A stretch of 64,000 nucleotides of DNA from Candidatus Protochlamydia amoebophila UWE25 (lineage in GTDB: Bacteria; Chlamydiota; Chlamydiia; Chlamydiales; Parachlamydiaceae): positions 930,001 to 994,000 of the forward strand of contig NC_005861.2 of the NCBI RefSeq assembly GCF_000011565.2. Direction: 5' to 3'. The stretch's first letter is position 1, and the number at the start of each line of letters is the position of its first letter. The position numbers and the translations under genes are program-made. The notes under the pieces were generated by a model. The model was given only the letters and a program-made list of their open reading frames with translations, had not been told where the DNA came from and made no database searches. Shown piece after piece: positions 46,355 to 55,833 of this stretch.

Positions 46355-47032
46355 ATGGATCCTATAAATATTTTCAGATCATGGACAACAACACATAGAA
46401 ATGATTTTCCTTCGCACACAATTGTAACTGATGCAATTATGGCAGTTGCAACGAGTGTAATTTCATTAGCTTTTGCCGACGCTTATCAAAGACAGTCTCC
46501 TCAATTTTCAGCAATATTGAGAATCGTTCCTGTGATAGCTGTGGCTGTATGGGTAATTAGAAGACTTGATTTTAATGCTGTTTACCTATCGCCAACTTTT
46601 TCGACAGAGCTGAACACTTTCGATCAACCTCATTACCAAAGCAATCATTTTGGAAGAGTTTGGAATTGGTGTAGCACTCCATACTATTGGGCAGCCAAAA
46701 GAATGTATTTACTTCCATTTATTCCCTTTCCTGTTATCAGTTCTGTACCTAGAAATAGGCAATATGACTATGAAAATAATTATGATGTACCAACATATTC
46801 AAGCCATTTTCCAGTAATAAGGAATAATGAAATGCATCTACTTCCTTCAAGGCGCTTTTCTGAAGTGAATCATACCCCTGCAACACCATCCCCATCTTTT
46901 CGAGAGAGCTCGTATTCATCCATGCCTTTTCCTAATGTAGCTCAACCCTTTAAGACATCAAGTGTATCAACAAGTGCGAGTTTTTCTAGAAATACGTTTG
47001 GAAATATGCAAGAACTTCCTCAAACACGTTAA
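46355..47032 (+). CDS. Unknown protein with short hydrophobic region, Ser/Thr/Pro-rich tail
   Basis: 225 residues, not recognised. Two hydrophobic stretches lie near 26-45 (DAIMAVATSVISLAFADAY) and 50-68 (FSAILRIVPVIAVAVWVI), a close pair as in some chlamydial inclusion membrane proteins. The C-terminal 80 residues are low-complexity (PATPSPSFRESSYSSMPFPN, then TSSVSTSASFSR). AGAAAGG precedes the ATG. Inclusion-membrane or secreted localisation is only an inference from the hydrophobic pair. Confidence 0.6.
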   Translation: MDPINIFRSWTTTHRNDFPSHTIVTDAIMAVATSVISLAFADAYQRQSPQFSAILRIVPVIAVAVWVIRRLDFNAVYLSPTFSTELNTFDQPHYQSNHFGRVWNWCSTPYYWAAKRMYLLPFIPFPVISSVPRNRQYDYENNYDVPTYSSHFPVIRNNEMHLLPSRRFSEVNHTPATPSPSFRESSYSSMPFPNVAQPFKTSSVSTSASFSRNTFGNMQELPQTR

Positions 47033-47091
47033 TTTTAGTGAATAGGATATGCGATATCGGCTGCTTAATACTACGAATTTTATTTAAATGT

Positions 47092-47784
47092 TTAAAAATT
47101 TTTTAAAGCTCGATCACGTTGATAATGACGTTCAATTCCGTTTGCAACTTCTTCTGGATCATCCGTAATTTGAAACATTTGCAAATCACAGGGAGAAATA
47201 CATCCATGAGCGAGCATGGTATCTTCCATCCAAGCAACCATTTTGTCCCAATAAGCTTTACCCATTAAATAAATAGGAAAGGCTTTGATTTTTTTTGTTT
47301 GGATGAGTGTTAAAGCTTCAAATAGTTCATCCAAAGTTCCTACCCCTCCAGGTAAAAAGACATATCCTTGCGCGTAGCGAATAAACATCACTTTTCTAAT
47401 AAAAAAGTAGCGAAAATTAAGTCGATATTTGAAATCGATAAATCGATTCGGTTCACTTTCAAACGGGAGATCAATCGCAAGGCCACAAGAATGGCCTTTG
47501 GATTCTTGAGCACCTTTATTAGCCGCTTCCATAATTCCCGGCCCACCTCCAGTGATAATCGCGAAGCCTTTCCGTGAAATATGTCTTGCAACATCAACTG
47601 CTAAATTGTAGTAAATGGATTCTGGCGGCAGACGAGCAGATCCAAAAATAGAAACGGAAGGACCTAGATTTGTCATTGTTTCAAAACCATCGACAAACTC
47701 TGAAATAATTCTAAAAACACGCCAAGAATCATGGGTAAAAAGTTGTTTTTCAATTTCAGGATTTAAAGCCATTGAGAACCCCAT
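47092..47784 (-). CDS. LOG-family nucleotide 5'-monophosphate phosphoribohydrolase-like protein
   Basis: 230 residues. The Rossmann-like fold has GSARLPPESIYYNLA, IITGGGPGIMEAANKGAQ and the signature LPGGVGTLDELFEALTLIQT (PGGxGTxxE), defining the LOG/TIGR00730 family formerly called lysine decarboxylases. Members release ribose 5-phosphate from nucleotide or cytokinin monophosphates. The start could be 47784 or the ATG 12 bp inside (MALNPEIEK); neither has a strong ribosome site. Convergent with the preceding unknown gene. The substrate is unknown. Confidence 0.88.
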   Translation of the reverse strand: MGFSMALNPEIEKQLFTHDSWRVFRIISEFVDGFETMTNLGPSVSIFGSARLPPESIYYNLAVDVARHISRKGFAIITGGGPGIMEAANKGAQESKGHSCGLAIDLPFESEPNRFIDFKYRLNFRYFFIRKVMFIRYAQGYVFLPGGVGTLDELFEALTLIQTKKIKAFPIYLMGKAYWDKMVAWMEDTMLAHGCISPCDLQMFQITDDPEEVANGIERHYQRDRALKNF

Positions 47785-48036
47785 GAATTCGTATCGCTTC
47801 GGTTTTCGCCGAAATTAATTTTGTAAATTTCTTGTTTCTGCTTCTTTTTGCCTATTTCAGTTGGTTATGTCAATAAAAAATTTGAAAGTTTATAATAGGG
47901 GATTTATAAAGAATGAGAAAGAATTAGCTAGAAGAATAAAAAGCTATTTAATCGAAAATGAATTTAGATTGACAGCGAAGTTTGACTATTATTAAATAGT
48001 TTAGCCTTTATAGATTAGAGATCTGGAATGGCTTAT

Positions 48037-48993
48037 TTATGCTGGAGGAGAAGAGTGTTTGTTAGTTTTAGGCAAAATTCGAGAAAAAATGCGTTCCATT
48101 CGAGTTTGCTTAGCTTGACTATCTCCATGATGAGCTTTGCCATTTGCCACTTCATGAAGATTTTCAATGGCAATAAATGCCTTAGGATCTTCTCGTAAAA
48201 TCAAATCTTTGAGCTCTGCTAATTGAAGTCTTTCTGCAATGACATAAAGAATTTCACGCTCATCCCCAGAAAAACCCCCACGTCCGTACATAATAGTCAA
48301 ACCCAATCCAAGTTCGTGGACAATCGCATCGGCTATTGCTTTTGATTTTGAAGAAATAATTAAAACGGATTTTGTTTCATCCAAACCGACGATCACCGAA
48401 TCCATAATTTTAATCACGACAATATAAGTGATTAAAGACATGAGGGGAGGATGCCAATCTTTAAAAACAAATCCTGCTGCCCCAAACACAAAAATATTGC
48501 AAACTAAAACGACTTGACCAACAGTAAAGCCCGTTTTACGATTAATGATGATTCCTAAAATTTCAGTTCCATCCAAACATCCACCTTCGCGGATAATTAA
48601 GCCAAGACCAATTCCTAAAATAGCTCCGCCAATCACAACAACTTCTAAGCTATCTCCTCGAAACTGAATATGCAGCATATTGCTGATAAAAATCATTGAA
48701 GCAGCAAATAAAAAGGTTGCGAAAAGCATGTGAAGAACAAAGACTTTTCCAATAGATCGGTAAGCTAAAACAAGAAAGGGTAAGTTTAGGAGAATTAAAA
48801 GATAAGGAATTAACGATTGTCGAAAAACGTTTCCTAATATCATTGCGACTCCGACAATACCACCATCAATCAAATTATTTGGAATAAAAAAAACTTCTAA
48901 AGCAAAAGCGGCTAAAAACGCTCCTATGGCGATCCAAAGGTAAGTAATAATCATTGAGAGAATGGAACGTTTCGAGGGGTGAGAAACATGCAT
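48037..48993 (-). CDS. YitT/DUF161-DUF2179 family membrane protein
   Basis: 318 residues. Five to six membrane helices in the first 190 residues (LWIAIGAFLAAFALEVFFIP, DGGIVGVAMILGNVFRQSLI). The repeated glycine motif GGAILGIGLGLIIREGGCLD, then GTEILGIIINRKTGFTVGQV, is typical of YitT. The cytosolic DUF2179 domain (VLIISSKSKAIADAIVHELG, then GRGGFSGDEREILYVIAER) follows. The last 40 residues are a charged tail. Function of the family is unknown, probably transport. Stands alone, minus strand, downstream of the two tRNA genes. Confidence 0.88.
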   Translation of the reverse strand: MHVSHPSKRSILSMIITYLWIAIGAFLAAFALEVFFIPNNLIDGGIVGVAMILGNVFRQSLIPYLLILLNLPFLVLAYRSIGKVFVLHMLFATFLFAASMIFISNMLHIQFRGDSLEVVVIGGAILGIGLGLIIREGGCLDGTEILGIIINRKTGFTVGQVVLVCNIFVFGAAGFVFKDWHPPLMSLITYIVVIKIMDSVIVGLDETKSVLIISSKSKAIADAIVHELGLGLTIMYGRGGFSGDEREILYVIAERLQLAELKDLILREDPKAFIAIENLHEVANGKAHHGDSQAKQTRMERIFSRILPKTNKHSSPPA

Positions 48994-49124
48994 AGTGGAA
49001 CGCCCTTAGAGGATGAAAAAAAACTAAAACTTTAACTTCGCAAAGACAGTCATCAATAGAAAAAAGGGAATTTTAAACTTACAGATCGAAAGAATGATTG
49101 AAGCGAACTATCTTAAAAATAGAA

Positions 49125-49198
49125 CGCGGGAGACGGGACTCGAACCCGCAACTTCCGGCGTGACAAGCCGGTGCTCTAACCAATTGAACTACTCCCGC
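49125..49198 (-). tRNA. tRNA-Asp (GTC)
   Basis: The minus strand folds into a full cloverleaf: acceptor GCGGGAG/CTCCCGC, D-arm AGTTCAATTGGTTAGAGC, anticodon arm CCGGCTTGTCACGCCGG with anticodon GTC, T-arm GCGGGTTCGAACCCGT, discriminator G as usual for aspartate. CCA is not encoded. 12 bp downstream of tRNA-Val, same transcript. Confidence 0.95.
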
Positions 49199-49210
49199 AT
49201 TTGCAAGTAT

Positions 49211-49283
49211 TGGGCGCAAAAGGACTCGAACCTATGACCACCTGTGTGTAAGACAGGAGCTCTACCAACTGAGCTATACGCCC
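49211..49283 (-). tRNA. tRNA-Val (TAC)
   Basis: The minus strand gives GGGCGTA/TGCGCCC acceptor stem (one G-T pair), D-arm AGCTCAGTTGGTAGAGCT, anticodon arm CCTGTCTTACACACAGG with anticodon TAC, T-arm with GGTTCGAGTCC, and discriminator A. CCA is not encoded. First gene of the tRNA pair. Confidence 0.95.
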
Positions 49284-49299
49284 TGCAAAATAAGCCTAG

Positions 49300-49328
49300 A
49301 GATTACATGTTCAATGAATTTAGCACAA
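49300..49328 (-). promoter_or_regulatory. Sigma-70-type promoter for the tRNA-Val/tRNA-Asp operon
   Basis: On the minus strand TTGTGC (49328-49323) and TAATCT (49305-49300) are separated by exactly 17 bp, and the -10 box lies 16 bp before the tRNA-Val 5' end. Good agreement with TTGACA/TATAAT (4 of 6 each) and correct placement. Confidence 0.65.
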
Positions 49329-49516
49329 GATACTTTTTTTATAATATTTAAAATATTCATAAATTTTTAATATTAAGAAAATTATGAAATGACTGTAAAA
49401 AGTATGGTTAATTTTATAACATTTATCACATGACATTTTAGATCTTTCTTTTAAAAACCTAGATTTTTAATGGCAATTTAAACATCTTTTTTTTAAATAA
49501 AACTTAGGTTATAGCC

Positions 49517-49927
49517 TTGAATCGTTACCGGCATGTATTTTTTTTAATAGGCTGCTTTCTTTTTTTGACTAGTTGTGGACCTAAATCTTTAGAAGATTAT
49601 AAAGAAGAAGGTAAAGGGATTACTCGCTCCCTTATCCAAGAGTTGCGAGAAATTCGAAATAGAGATCAATTACTTGCTTCGACGAGCCTTTTACAAAAAA
49701 GATTTGATCAATTGGTTTTTGTAATGATTGGAGCTAGAGAATTTCAATATAAATACCCTAATATGGAATCTCATGAATTGACTCTAGCCGACCATGAACT
49801 TAGTGATAAATTAAGAATAGAATTAAACCGAATTTACCACATCGAAGGCGCTAAACAAATAATAGAAAAATGTCAAGAAATGGCCTTAAATCGTTTAGAT
49901 GCTTGCGAAAAAAAATTAAGTAAATAA
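49517..49927 (+). CDS. Small lipoprotein of unknown function
   Basis: 136 residues from TTG at 49517, beginning MNRYRHVFFLIGCFLFLTSC: basic start, hydrophobic core and lipobox LTSC with the lipidated cysteine at residue 20. The mature part is helical and charged (EGKGITRSLIQELREIRNRD; LSDKLRIELNRIYHIEGAKQ), and may form a coiled-coil pair. No family recognised. It is followed after 17 bp by the exoD-like gene, so the two are probably cotranscribed. The TTG start is the only one that keeps the whole signal sequence. Confidence 0.75.
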   Translation: MNRYRHVFFLIGCFLFLTSCGPKSLEDYKEEGKGITRSLIQELREIRNRDQLLASTSLLQKRFDQLVFVMIGAREFQYKYPNMESHELTLADHELSDKLRIELNRIYHIEGAKQIIEKCQEMALNRLDACEKKLSK

Positions 49928-49944
49928 TTTGAAGAGTAAGCCTT

Positions 49945-50571
49945 ATGAAAGAACGGATTAATGTATTTGCTGAGTCTCTGCAAACACTACTTTTGGACGC
50001 AAAAGAGAAAGGCATGACAATTGAATCACTGATTCGTAATTTAGCTAAAAAAGGGCAGGCCGTTCTCTTGGTTTTATTAAGTCTGCCTTTTTGCCAACCT
50101 ATTCAAATTCCCGGCTTTTCCACTCCCTTCGGAATTCTTCTCATATTTATTGGATTGAGAATAGGGTTTGGACATCAAATTTGGCTTCCTAGATGGATTT
50201 TAGGGAAAAAAATTCCTTATTCAGTTTTAGAAAAAATTGCAAAATTAGCATTAAAAGTAACAAATAAATTGCGCTATTTTGTTTATCCTAGGCTTCCAAA
50301 TCTGGTAAAAAATCCTATTCTATTAATTTTCCATGGGTTAATGATTGCTATTTTGGGATTTGTCTTAGCTTTGCCATTGCCAATTCCTTTAAGTAATATT
50401 TTAGCTGCTTATCCTCTACTTATTTTCGGATTAGCGATTTTAGAAGACGATGGTGCGGCAATTCTTATTGCCTATGGATTAAGCCTAGTATGTTTCACAA
50501 TACTTGCGGGTTTAATCTGGTTAGGAAAAGAAGGAGCCTCTAGTTTTTTTGATTTTTATGTTTATAGATAA
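49945..50571 (+). CDS. ExoD-family membrane protein
   Basis: 208 residues. The region VLLVLLSLPFCQPIQIPGFS, then TPFGILLIFIGLRIGFG, matches the ExoD family, where a first hydrophobic block ends at 'P-x-P-x-P-G'. Later: IAILGFVLALPLPIPLSNIL and FGLAILEDDGAAILIAYGL. About five membrane helices. Named after a rhizobial exopolysaccharide gene; the biochemical function is unknown. A ribosome site GAAGAG lies before ATG. Weak terminator-like AGAAC-TCT-GTTCT plus T-runs follows at 50640-50672. Confidence 0.82.
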   Translation: MKERINVFAESLQTLLLDAKEKGMTIESLIRNLAKKGQAVLLVLLSLPFCQPIQIPGFSTPFGILLIFIGLRIGFGHQIWLPRWILGKKIPYSVLEKIAKLALKVTNKLRYFVYPRLPNLVKNPILLIFHGLMIAILGFVLALPLPIPLSNILAAYPLLIFGLAILEDDGAAILIAYGLSLVCFTILAGLIWLGKEGASSFFDFYVYR

Positions 50572-50877
50572 AAACATACAAGCCTTTACATATTCCCTTC
50601 CTCATTCTCATAGTTTTTTATACATAAAACAAGTTTTACAAGAACTCTGTTCTGTTTTTTCTTTCTTTTTTATATAATAATCAGAAAAATGTGCATGTTT
50701 TCTCTTATTATTTATTTTATGCATATAAAAAAGTAGAATTAAATCTTTTAATTTAAATCAGTTGAAAAAGGCTTTCTTAGTTTGATTCAATAGAACTACA
50801 GCTTCAAATTATTTTAGATTAAAGTTTTAATTTTATGCGTACGCAATTAGCAGTTAATGAAATGAAGGAATCTCATT
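50572..50877. other. 300-bp spacer with weak terminator
   Basis: AGAAC-TCT-GTTCT followed by TTTTTT and more T-runs (about 50640-50672) could terminate the lipoprotein/exoD transcript. The rest is AT-rich without features. Confidence 0.35.
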
Positions 50878-52845
50878 GTGAATGTTTTAGAAAAGAGAGT
50901 GGAAAATCAAGTTCAATTTTGGTCACTTTTAGGTCCATTTTTAATTCTTCTCTCGATAGCTGTTTTACTTTTTAAGGTCTCTTCACATTGGTATTTTCCT
51001 TTAAGTGCTTTAATTGGAATTCCTCTATGTGTCAAATGGAAAATAAAGGGCATGGCAGCTGCACTTGGCTGTCTGTTATCTTTTTCTGTTGTAGGCTATC
51101 TTTCGATTGATTTGGATGAGCAATTTTGGCACGTTGGAATGGCTTTAGCAATGGCCTTTTCTTTCATTGTTTTGACCCTGTCTTTAGAAGAGGTTGAGGG
51201 GTTGGTTGATAAATTACAACTTGAGTCTCAAAGCCGTTTAGACAATTTTTTACGTTTAGAAGAAAAGCTAAAGACAATGGAACATACCTGGTTTGTAGAA
51301 AAGGAATCCATTCAAGGCCAGGTTATATCTCTTACAAATGATCTTACGCAAATTCAAGATGAAAAACAGACATTTTATAAGCTCGCTTTACTTTCTAAAG
51401 ATGAACTTTCTCACTTCAAAAGTGAACATGACAAACTTTTACAGGAACTATTTTACAAAAAGCAGTCAATTGCTCAGTTGAATGAAAAATTGCATGATTC
51501 AGAAATGCATTTACAAGAATATATCAATACGGATTCAGCAAGTACAATTTCTAAACTTAAACAAAATATCTCTAACTTAGAAGAAGAAAAAGAACTCATT
51601 GATTCGCAATTTCAAGAACTCAAAAAAGATCATGAGCACTTATTGGAAGTTTTTTATAAAAGCCAGCAGAATGAAAAAGAATACTTAAAACAGTGTGAAG
51701 ATTCTCAAAAAGAAATCGAAAGCCACCAGATTTTAATTAAAAATTTTCATGATCAATACCAATGTTTAGAAAATGAGAAAAATGATATTCAATCCCATCT
51801 AATATCTGTGCAAACTCAATTGGAGCGAACAACTTTTCTTATTCAGCAAAATGAATCATTTATTCAAATACAAACCCATAAAATTCAACAATTGGAACAA
51901 TTGTTGGAGCAAAGAGAAACTGAAATTCAGTTGCATGCAGAAACAAAGATTTCATTGCAAAATCAACTTGTTGGAGAAGAAATTTTAAAAAAACATGGGG
52001 AAGATTTAAAGTACAAGTTAGAGCAGCTTCAAACTCAACATGATCAAGAAAAAGACACACTTGAACAACAGCACCTATTTCAACAAAACCAACTACGGGG
52101 GCAGTTAAATCAATTAATGCAAGAAATTGATGATTTAAATAGTCAAACCTTAAATTACCAGGCTCAAGGCGAGAAAATTCAAAAAATTCAAGTGCAGCTT
52201 CAGTTGTCTCAAGAATTAAATCAAGAATTAGAGCAAGATTTAGAGGAGCTTCGTAAAAAGCTTTTAACTTACAAACAAGAGCTAGATGAAAGCAATCAGC
52301 ATCTGATCGAAATAGATTTATTAAAACAAAGTAAGCTCGGATTAGAACAAGAATTAGGTCTGATCACTGAGCAATTGAAACAGAGTCAACAAGAAGTAGA
52401 TCAGTTAAAAACTGTAGAAAACCAATTGATTTTAATGACAGAAAATAATCAGTTGCTAGAAAAAACTGTCGATCAACTTAAAAAAGAATTTTTAGAGTTA
52501 CAAGAAAAAACAAGCTCTTTTCAATTATCTGAACAGCATAAAAATTTTACGGAAATTCAATTTCGCAAAATGGAAGGCCTTTATCTTCAACTTAGAAAGC
52601 AATTTCAAGAAAAATCAATGGTCCTTGACAAAACACGACAAGAGCTCTTTTTGACTCAAGAAAAAATGACTAGCTTATACAAGTCTATCGAAGAAGAACA
52701 GATTTTTGATTTTTCCGAAAATGAAAGGTTTTTACAAAAAGATTTACATATTTTATCGGTAGAGTATGAGAAAGCCATTTCAGATTATAAGGATGAAATA
52801 GACGAAATGTCAGATTTGATCTCCATTTTATTGAAACAATGCTAG
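50878..52845 (+). CDS. Membrane-anchored long coiled-coil protein
   Basis: 655 residues from GTG 50878 (AAGGA 9 nt upstream). The first 110 residues contain about four hydrophobic helices (FWSLLGPFLILLSIAVLLF, YFPLSALIGIPLCV, MAAALGCLLSFSVVGYLS, MALAMAFSFIVLTLSL). From about 115 to the end it is an almost uninterrupted Gln/Glu/Lys/Leu-rich coiled coil with heptads (KLKQNISNLEEEKELIDSQF; LEQLLEQRETEIQLH). Such a shape suggests a tether or scaffold between membrane and cytosol; a secreted inclusion-membrane protein is another option. No enzyme motif. Low-complexity composition limits homology claims. Confidence 0.75.
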   Translation: MNVLEKRVENQVQFWSLLGPFLILLSIAVLLFKVSSHWYFPLSALIGIPLCVKWKIKGMAAALGCLLSFSVVGYLSIDLDEQFWHVGMALAMAFSFIVLTLSLEEVEGLVDKLQLESQSRLDNFLRLEEKLKTMEHTWFVEKESIQGQVISLTNDLTQIQDEKQTFYKLALLSKDELSHFKSEHDKLLQELFYKKQSIAQLNEKLHDSEMHLQEYINTDSASTISKLKQNISNLEEEKELIDSQFQELKKDHEHLLEVFYKSQQNEKEYLKQCEDSQKEIESHQILIKNFHDQYQCLENEKNDIQSHLISVQTQLERTTFLIQQNESFIQIQTHKIQQLEQLLEQRETEIQLHAETKISLQNQLVGEEILKKHGEDLKYKLEQLQTQHDQEKDTLEQQHLFQQNQLRGQLNQLMQEIDDLNSQTLNYQAQGEKIQKIQVQLQLSQELNQELEQDLEELRKKLLTYKQELDESNQHLIEIDLLKQSKLGLEQELGLITEQLKQSQQEVDQLKTVENQLILMTENNQLLEKTVDQLKKEFLELQEKTSSFQLSEQHKNFTEIQFRKMEGLYLQLRKQFQEKSMVLDKTRQELFLTQEKMTSLYKSIEEEQIFDFSENERFLQKDLHILSVEYEKAISDYKDEIDEMSDLISILLKQC

Positions 52846-53002
52846 ATTTATCTCAAAACTTGGGGTTGGTTTATTCATTTAGAATCCCTATAAACTATCA
52901 GCAGCTTTACACCAAATAGTGAGAGGTTGATTTGAGACTGAATCAAAAATTTAGCTATAAAAGCAAGAAATAACTATTGAAATTCGAATAAACTTACAAA
53001 AA

Positions 53003-53890
53003 CTATCTTTTCCAATTTGTCAAAATTTCATGACCATCTTCTGTGACTAAAAGCGTGTGTTCCCACTGTGCACTTGCTTTCCCGTCTTTTGTTCTTGCCG
53101 TCCACTGGTCAATAGGATCAATAATTGCTTCTCTTGAACCAGCATTGATCATCGGTTCAATTGTAAATGTCATCCCAGGAACGAGAAGAATAGAATTATA
53201 ATTGCGATGATGAGAAATTTGAGGTCCTTCATGAAAATTGATACCGACACCATGCCCAACAAATTGATAAACAACTGAACAGTTCTTTGAATGAGCATAA
53301 TTTTCTATTACCTCTCCAATTGCTGAAATGGCAATCCCTGGTTTTATTATCTCTATCGCACACATTAAACAATTATAAGAGACGTCAACAACGAGTCGTT
53401 TTTCTGTGTCAACTTCGCCAATCATCACCATGGCACTGCAGTCGCCATAATAACCATTTAAAATGCATGTCACGTCAATATTTAAAATATCACCCTCTTT
53501 AAGAGGAATTTCATTTGGAATGCCATGGCAAATAACATCATTTAAAGAGGTACAAATACTTTTGGGAAAGGGAGGATGCCCATAATTTAAAGGAGCTGGA
53601 ATCGCACCTGCAGCATCATGCAGTTTATGAGCGTAATCATTGAGCTCTTGTGTTGTGACACCCACTTTTGCTTTAGCGCATGCTGCTTCTAAGATACGAC
53701 TTGCTAGATGACAAGATGCTCGGATTCCATCAATTTGTTTTTGATCTTTAATAATGATGCGATGTTGGCGTAAGTATTCTTCACGGGTGCTTTCTTTAGA
53801 TTTTCTTTGTGGAGAGCTTTCATTTGGATAATGACATTTTTTCCATTTTTGACCACTTCCACACCAACATATATCGTTTCTACCGATCAT
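53003..53890 (-). CDS. map: Methionine aminopeptidase with SEC-C zinc module
   Basis: 295 residues. The first 30 residues are a SEC-C motif (RNDICWCGSGQKWKKCHYP: C-x-C...C-H), a zinc module also found on SecA. The pita-bread aminopeptidase follows with all metal ligands: NIDVTCILNGYYGDCSAMV (two Asp), VGHGVGINFHEGP (His), FTIEPMI (Glu) and QWEHTLLVTEDG (Glu). Removes initiator Met from new proteins; the zinc module probably aids ribosome binding. The SEC-C extension is known for several chlamydial and other bacterial MetAPs. Convergent with the coiled-coil gene. Confidence 0.95.
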   Translation of the reverse strand: MIGRNDICWCGSGQKWKKCHYPNESSPQRKSKESTREEYLRQHRIIIKDQKQIDGIRASCHLASRILEAACAKAKVGVTTQELNDYAHKLHDAAGAIPAPLNYGHPPFPKSICTSLNDVICHGIPNEIPLKEGDILNIDVTCILNGYYGDCSAMVMIGEVDTEKRLVVDVSYNCLMCAIEIIKPGIAISAIGEVIENYAHSKNCSVVYQFVGHGVGINFHEGPQISHHRNYNSILLVPGMTFTIEPMINAGSREAIIDPIDQWTARTKDGKASAQWEHTLLVTEDGHEILTNWKR

Positions 53891-54153
53891 AAAAAATTCC
53901 TTTCTGCATTCAATAATCCTTATTTAAAATAAGGATATCTAAAAAATTATCTTTTAAGCAACCTTCATATGCTAAACAAAGTTTGCAAAAAATGAGTATA
54001 TGTTTCAGACAAATGATTGCATATTTTTAATAAATTCATTAAGTTGCATAAAACATTAGAGAATTCTTCTTAGGCATAAAATGAAAAAAGCTTTCTCAAT
54101 GAATGCTTAAGAAAAGTTAGATAGCAACCCCTTTTTCTTATTTGGAGTTTCGC

Positions 54154-55755
54154 ATGTCAAAAACGTCCCCATCTCATTTTTTTAATTATTCTGCTAGTAA
54201 AAAGCTTCAAGAATTAGCTAAGCATCCTCTTGATTTAACTAAAGAACTTACTCCAGAAAGAGTAACACAATATGTCGCGGAAGCTGGTGGATTTAAACTA
54301 CTTTACGGAACAGAAAGAGTAACAAATGATGTTTTGGCCGCGTTAAAACAATTGTCTGAAGAATCTCATGCTTTAGATAAAATGAATCGCATGCAAGATG
54401 GGGAGGTAATGAATTTTATAGAGAGGTTTCCTTCAGAAAATCGACCGGCATTGCACACAGCAACAAGAGATTTATTTGACTATCCTAGGACCGCTAAAAA
54501 AGCTCAAGAAGCGGCTCAATTGGCGAAAGCTGAGCTTGAAAAACTTCGTCAATTTTTAGAAAAAAATGATCAGAATTATCATTTTACAGATCTTGTTACA
54601 GTTGCCATTGGAGGGTCTGATTTAGGGCCACGAGCTCATTATCATGCTCTGGAGCACCTTTTAAAACCCGGTCATCATGTTCATTTTATTTCCAATGTAG
54701 ATCCTGATGATGTAGCAGGTGTTTTTAGAAAAATTCCTGATTTAAAGAGAACGCTTGTTGCTGTTGTTTCAAAATCTGGCACAACGCTTGAAACAGCAAC
54801 TAATGAAGAATTGGTGCGCGAAAAATTTAGACAGGCGGGTCTAGATCCTAAAAAACATTTTGTTTCAATCACAATGCCTGGAACACCAATGGATAACCAA
54901 GAACAATATCTCAAAACTTTTTATATGTGGGATTGGATAGGAGGACGTTACTCAACAACTTCCATGTGCGGAGCTTTAATGTTATCTTTTGCCTTTGGAA
55001 TCAATACCTTTTGGGAATTTCTTAAAGGTGCGCATGAAATGGATAGAATTGCTTTAGAAACCAATTTGAATAAAAATTTACCTTTATTAGCTGCCCTTTT
55101 AGGGATTTGGAATCGCAATTTTTTAGATTACCCTACTGTGGCTTTAATTCCCTACTCTCAAGCATTATTGCGATACACTGCTCATATTCAACAAGTAGAC
55201 ATGGAATCTAATGGAAAGCATATTGATCAGCAAGGGATCATGACTAACTTTCACACTGGACCAATTATTTGGGGTGAACCCGGGACGAACTCGCAACATT
55301 CTTTCTTTCAATTAATTCATCAAGGAACAGCGACGGTTCCCGTGAGTATTATTGCCTTCAAAGAAAATCTTTACGGAGAGGATCTAGAATTTCAAGGTAC
55401 AACTTCTCAAGAAAAGTTATTATCAAATCTTTTTGCTCAAAGTCTTGCTTTAGCAACAGGGCAAATCTCAGAGAACCCAAACAAAACATTTTTAGGAAAT
55501 AGACCGACAAATATTTTATTGGCTAAAAAACTTACTCCTTATACTTTAGGGGCTCTCCTTTCTTTTTTTGAAAATAAAGTGGCTTTTCAAGGATTTATTT
55601 GGGGAATTAATTCATTTGATCAAGAAGGGGTTCAATTAGGCAAAGTTTTAGCTAATCGTTTAATAAATGAGTTTGCTAATCAAAGAAAAAAAACAAAACC
55701 TTCTTCTTTTGCAATTGGTGAAGCTTACTTGAAACATTTAGATCATTTTAGCTAA
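54154..55755 (+). CDS. pgi: Glucose-6-phosphate isomerase
   Basis: 533 residues, interconverts glucose 6-phosphate and fructose 6-phosphate. VAIGGSDLGPRAHYHALEHL, VVSKSGTTLETATNEELVRE, WDWIGGRYSTTSMCG, QVDMESNGKHIDQQG (catalytic Glu) and the C-terminal GVQLGKVLANRLINEF are all in place. Start at 54154, where GGAG lies 6 nt upstream (TTTGGAGTTTCGCATG). An in-frame TTG at 54142 is unlikely. Single gene by spacing. Confidence 0.97.
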   Translation: MSKTSPSHFFNYSASKKLQELAKHPLDLTKELTPERVTQYVAEAGGFKLLYGTERVTNDVLAALKQLSEESHALDKMNRMQDGEVMNFIERFPSENRPALHTATRDLFDYPRTAKKAQEAAQLAKAELEKLRQFLEKNDQNYHFTDLVTVAIGGSDLGPRAHYHALEHLLKPGHHVHFISNVDPDDVAGVFRKIPDLKRTLVAVVSKSGTTLETATNEELVREKFRQAGLDPKKHFVSITMPGTPMDNQEQYLKTFYMWDWIGGRYSTTSMCGALMLSFAFGINTFWEFLKGAHEMDRIALETNLNKNLPLLAALLGIWNRNFLDYPTVALIPYSQALLRYTAHIQQVDMESNGKHIDQQGIMTNFHTGPIIWGEPGTNSQHSFFQLIHQGTATVPVSIIAFKENLYGEDLEFQGTTSQEKLLSNLFAQSLALATGQISENPNKTFLGNRPTNILLAKKLTPYTLGALLSFFENKVAFQGFIWGINSFDQEGVQLGKVLANRLINEFANQRKKTKPSSFAIGEAYLKHLDHFS

Positions 55756-55833
55756 TATAGATCTAAATCTCGGGTTTATGGCTTGGGCATCATTTAAGTA
55801 TTAAACTTATTGTTTTGTTTATGCGAGCTATGA

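Noticed and set aside
49125-49283. tRNA genes as an integration site for an island
   Set aside because: No repeated tRNA 3' end, integrase or foreign-looking block next to them; xerD at 56382 is the housekeeping recombinase.
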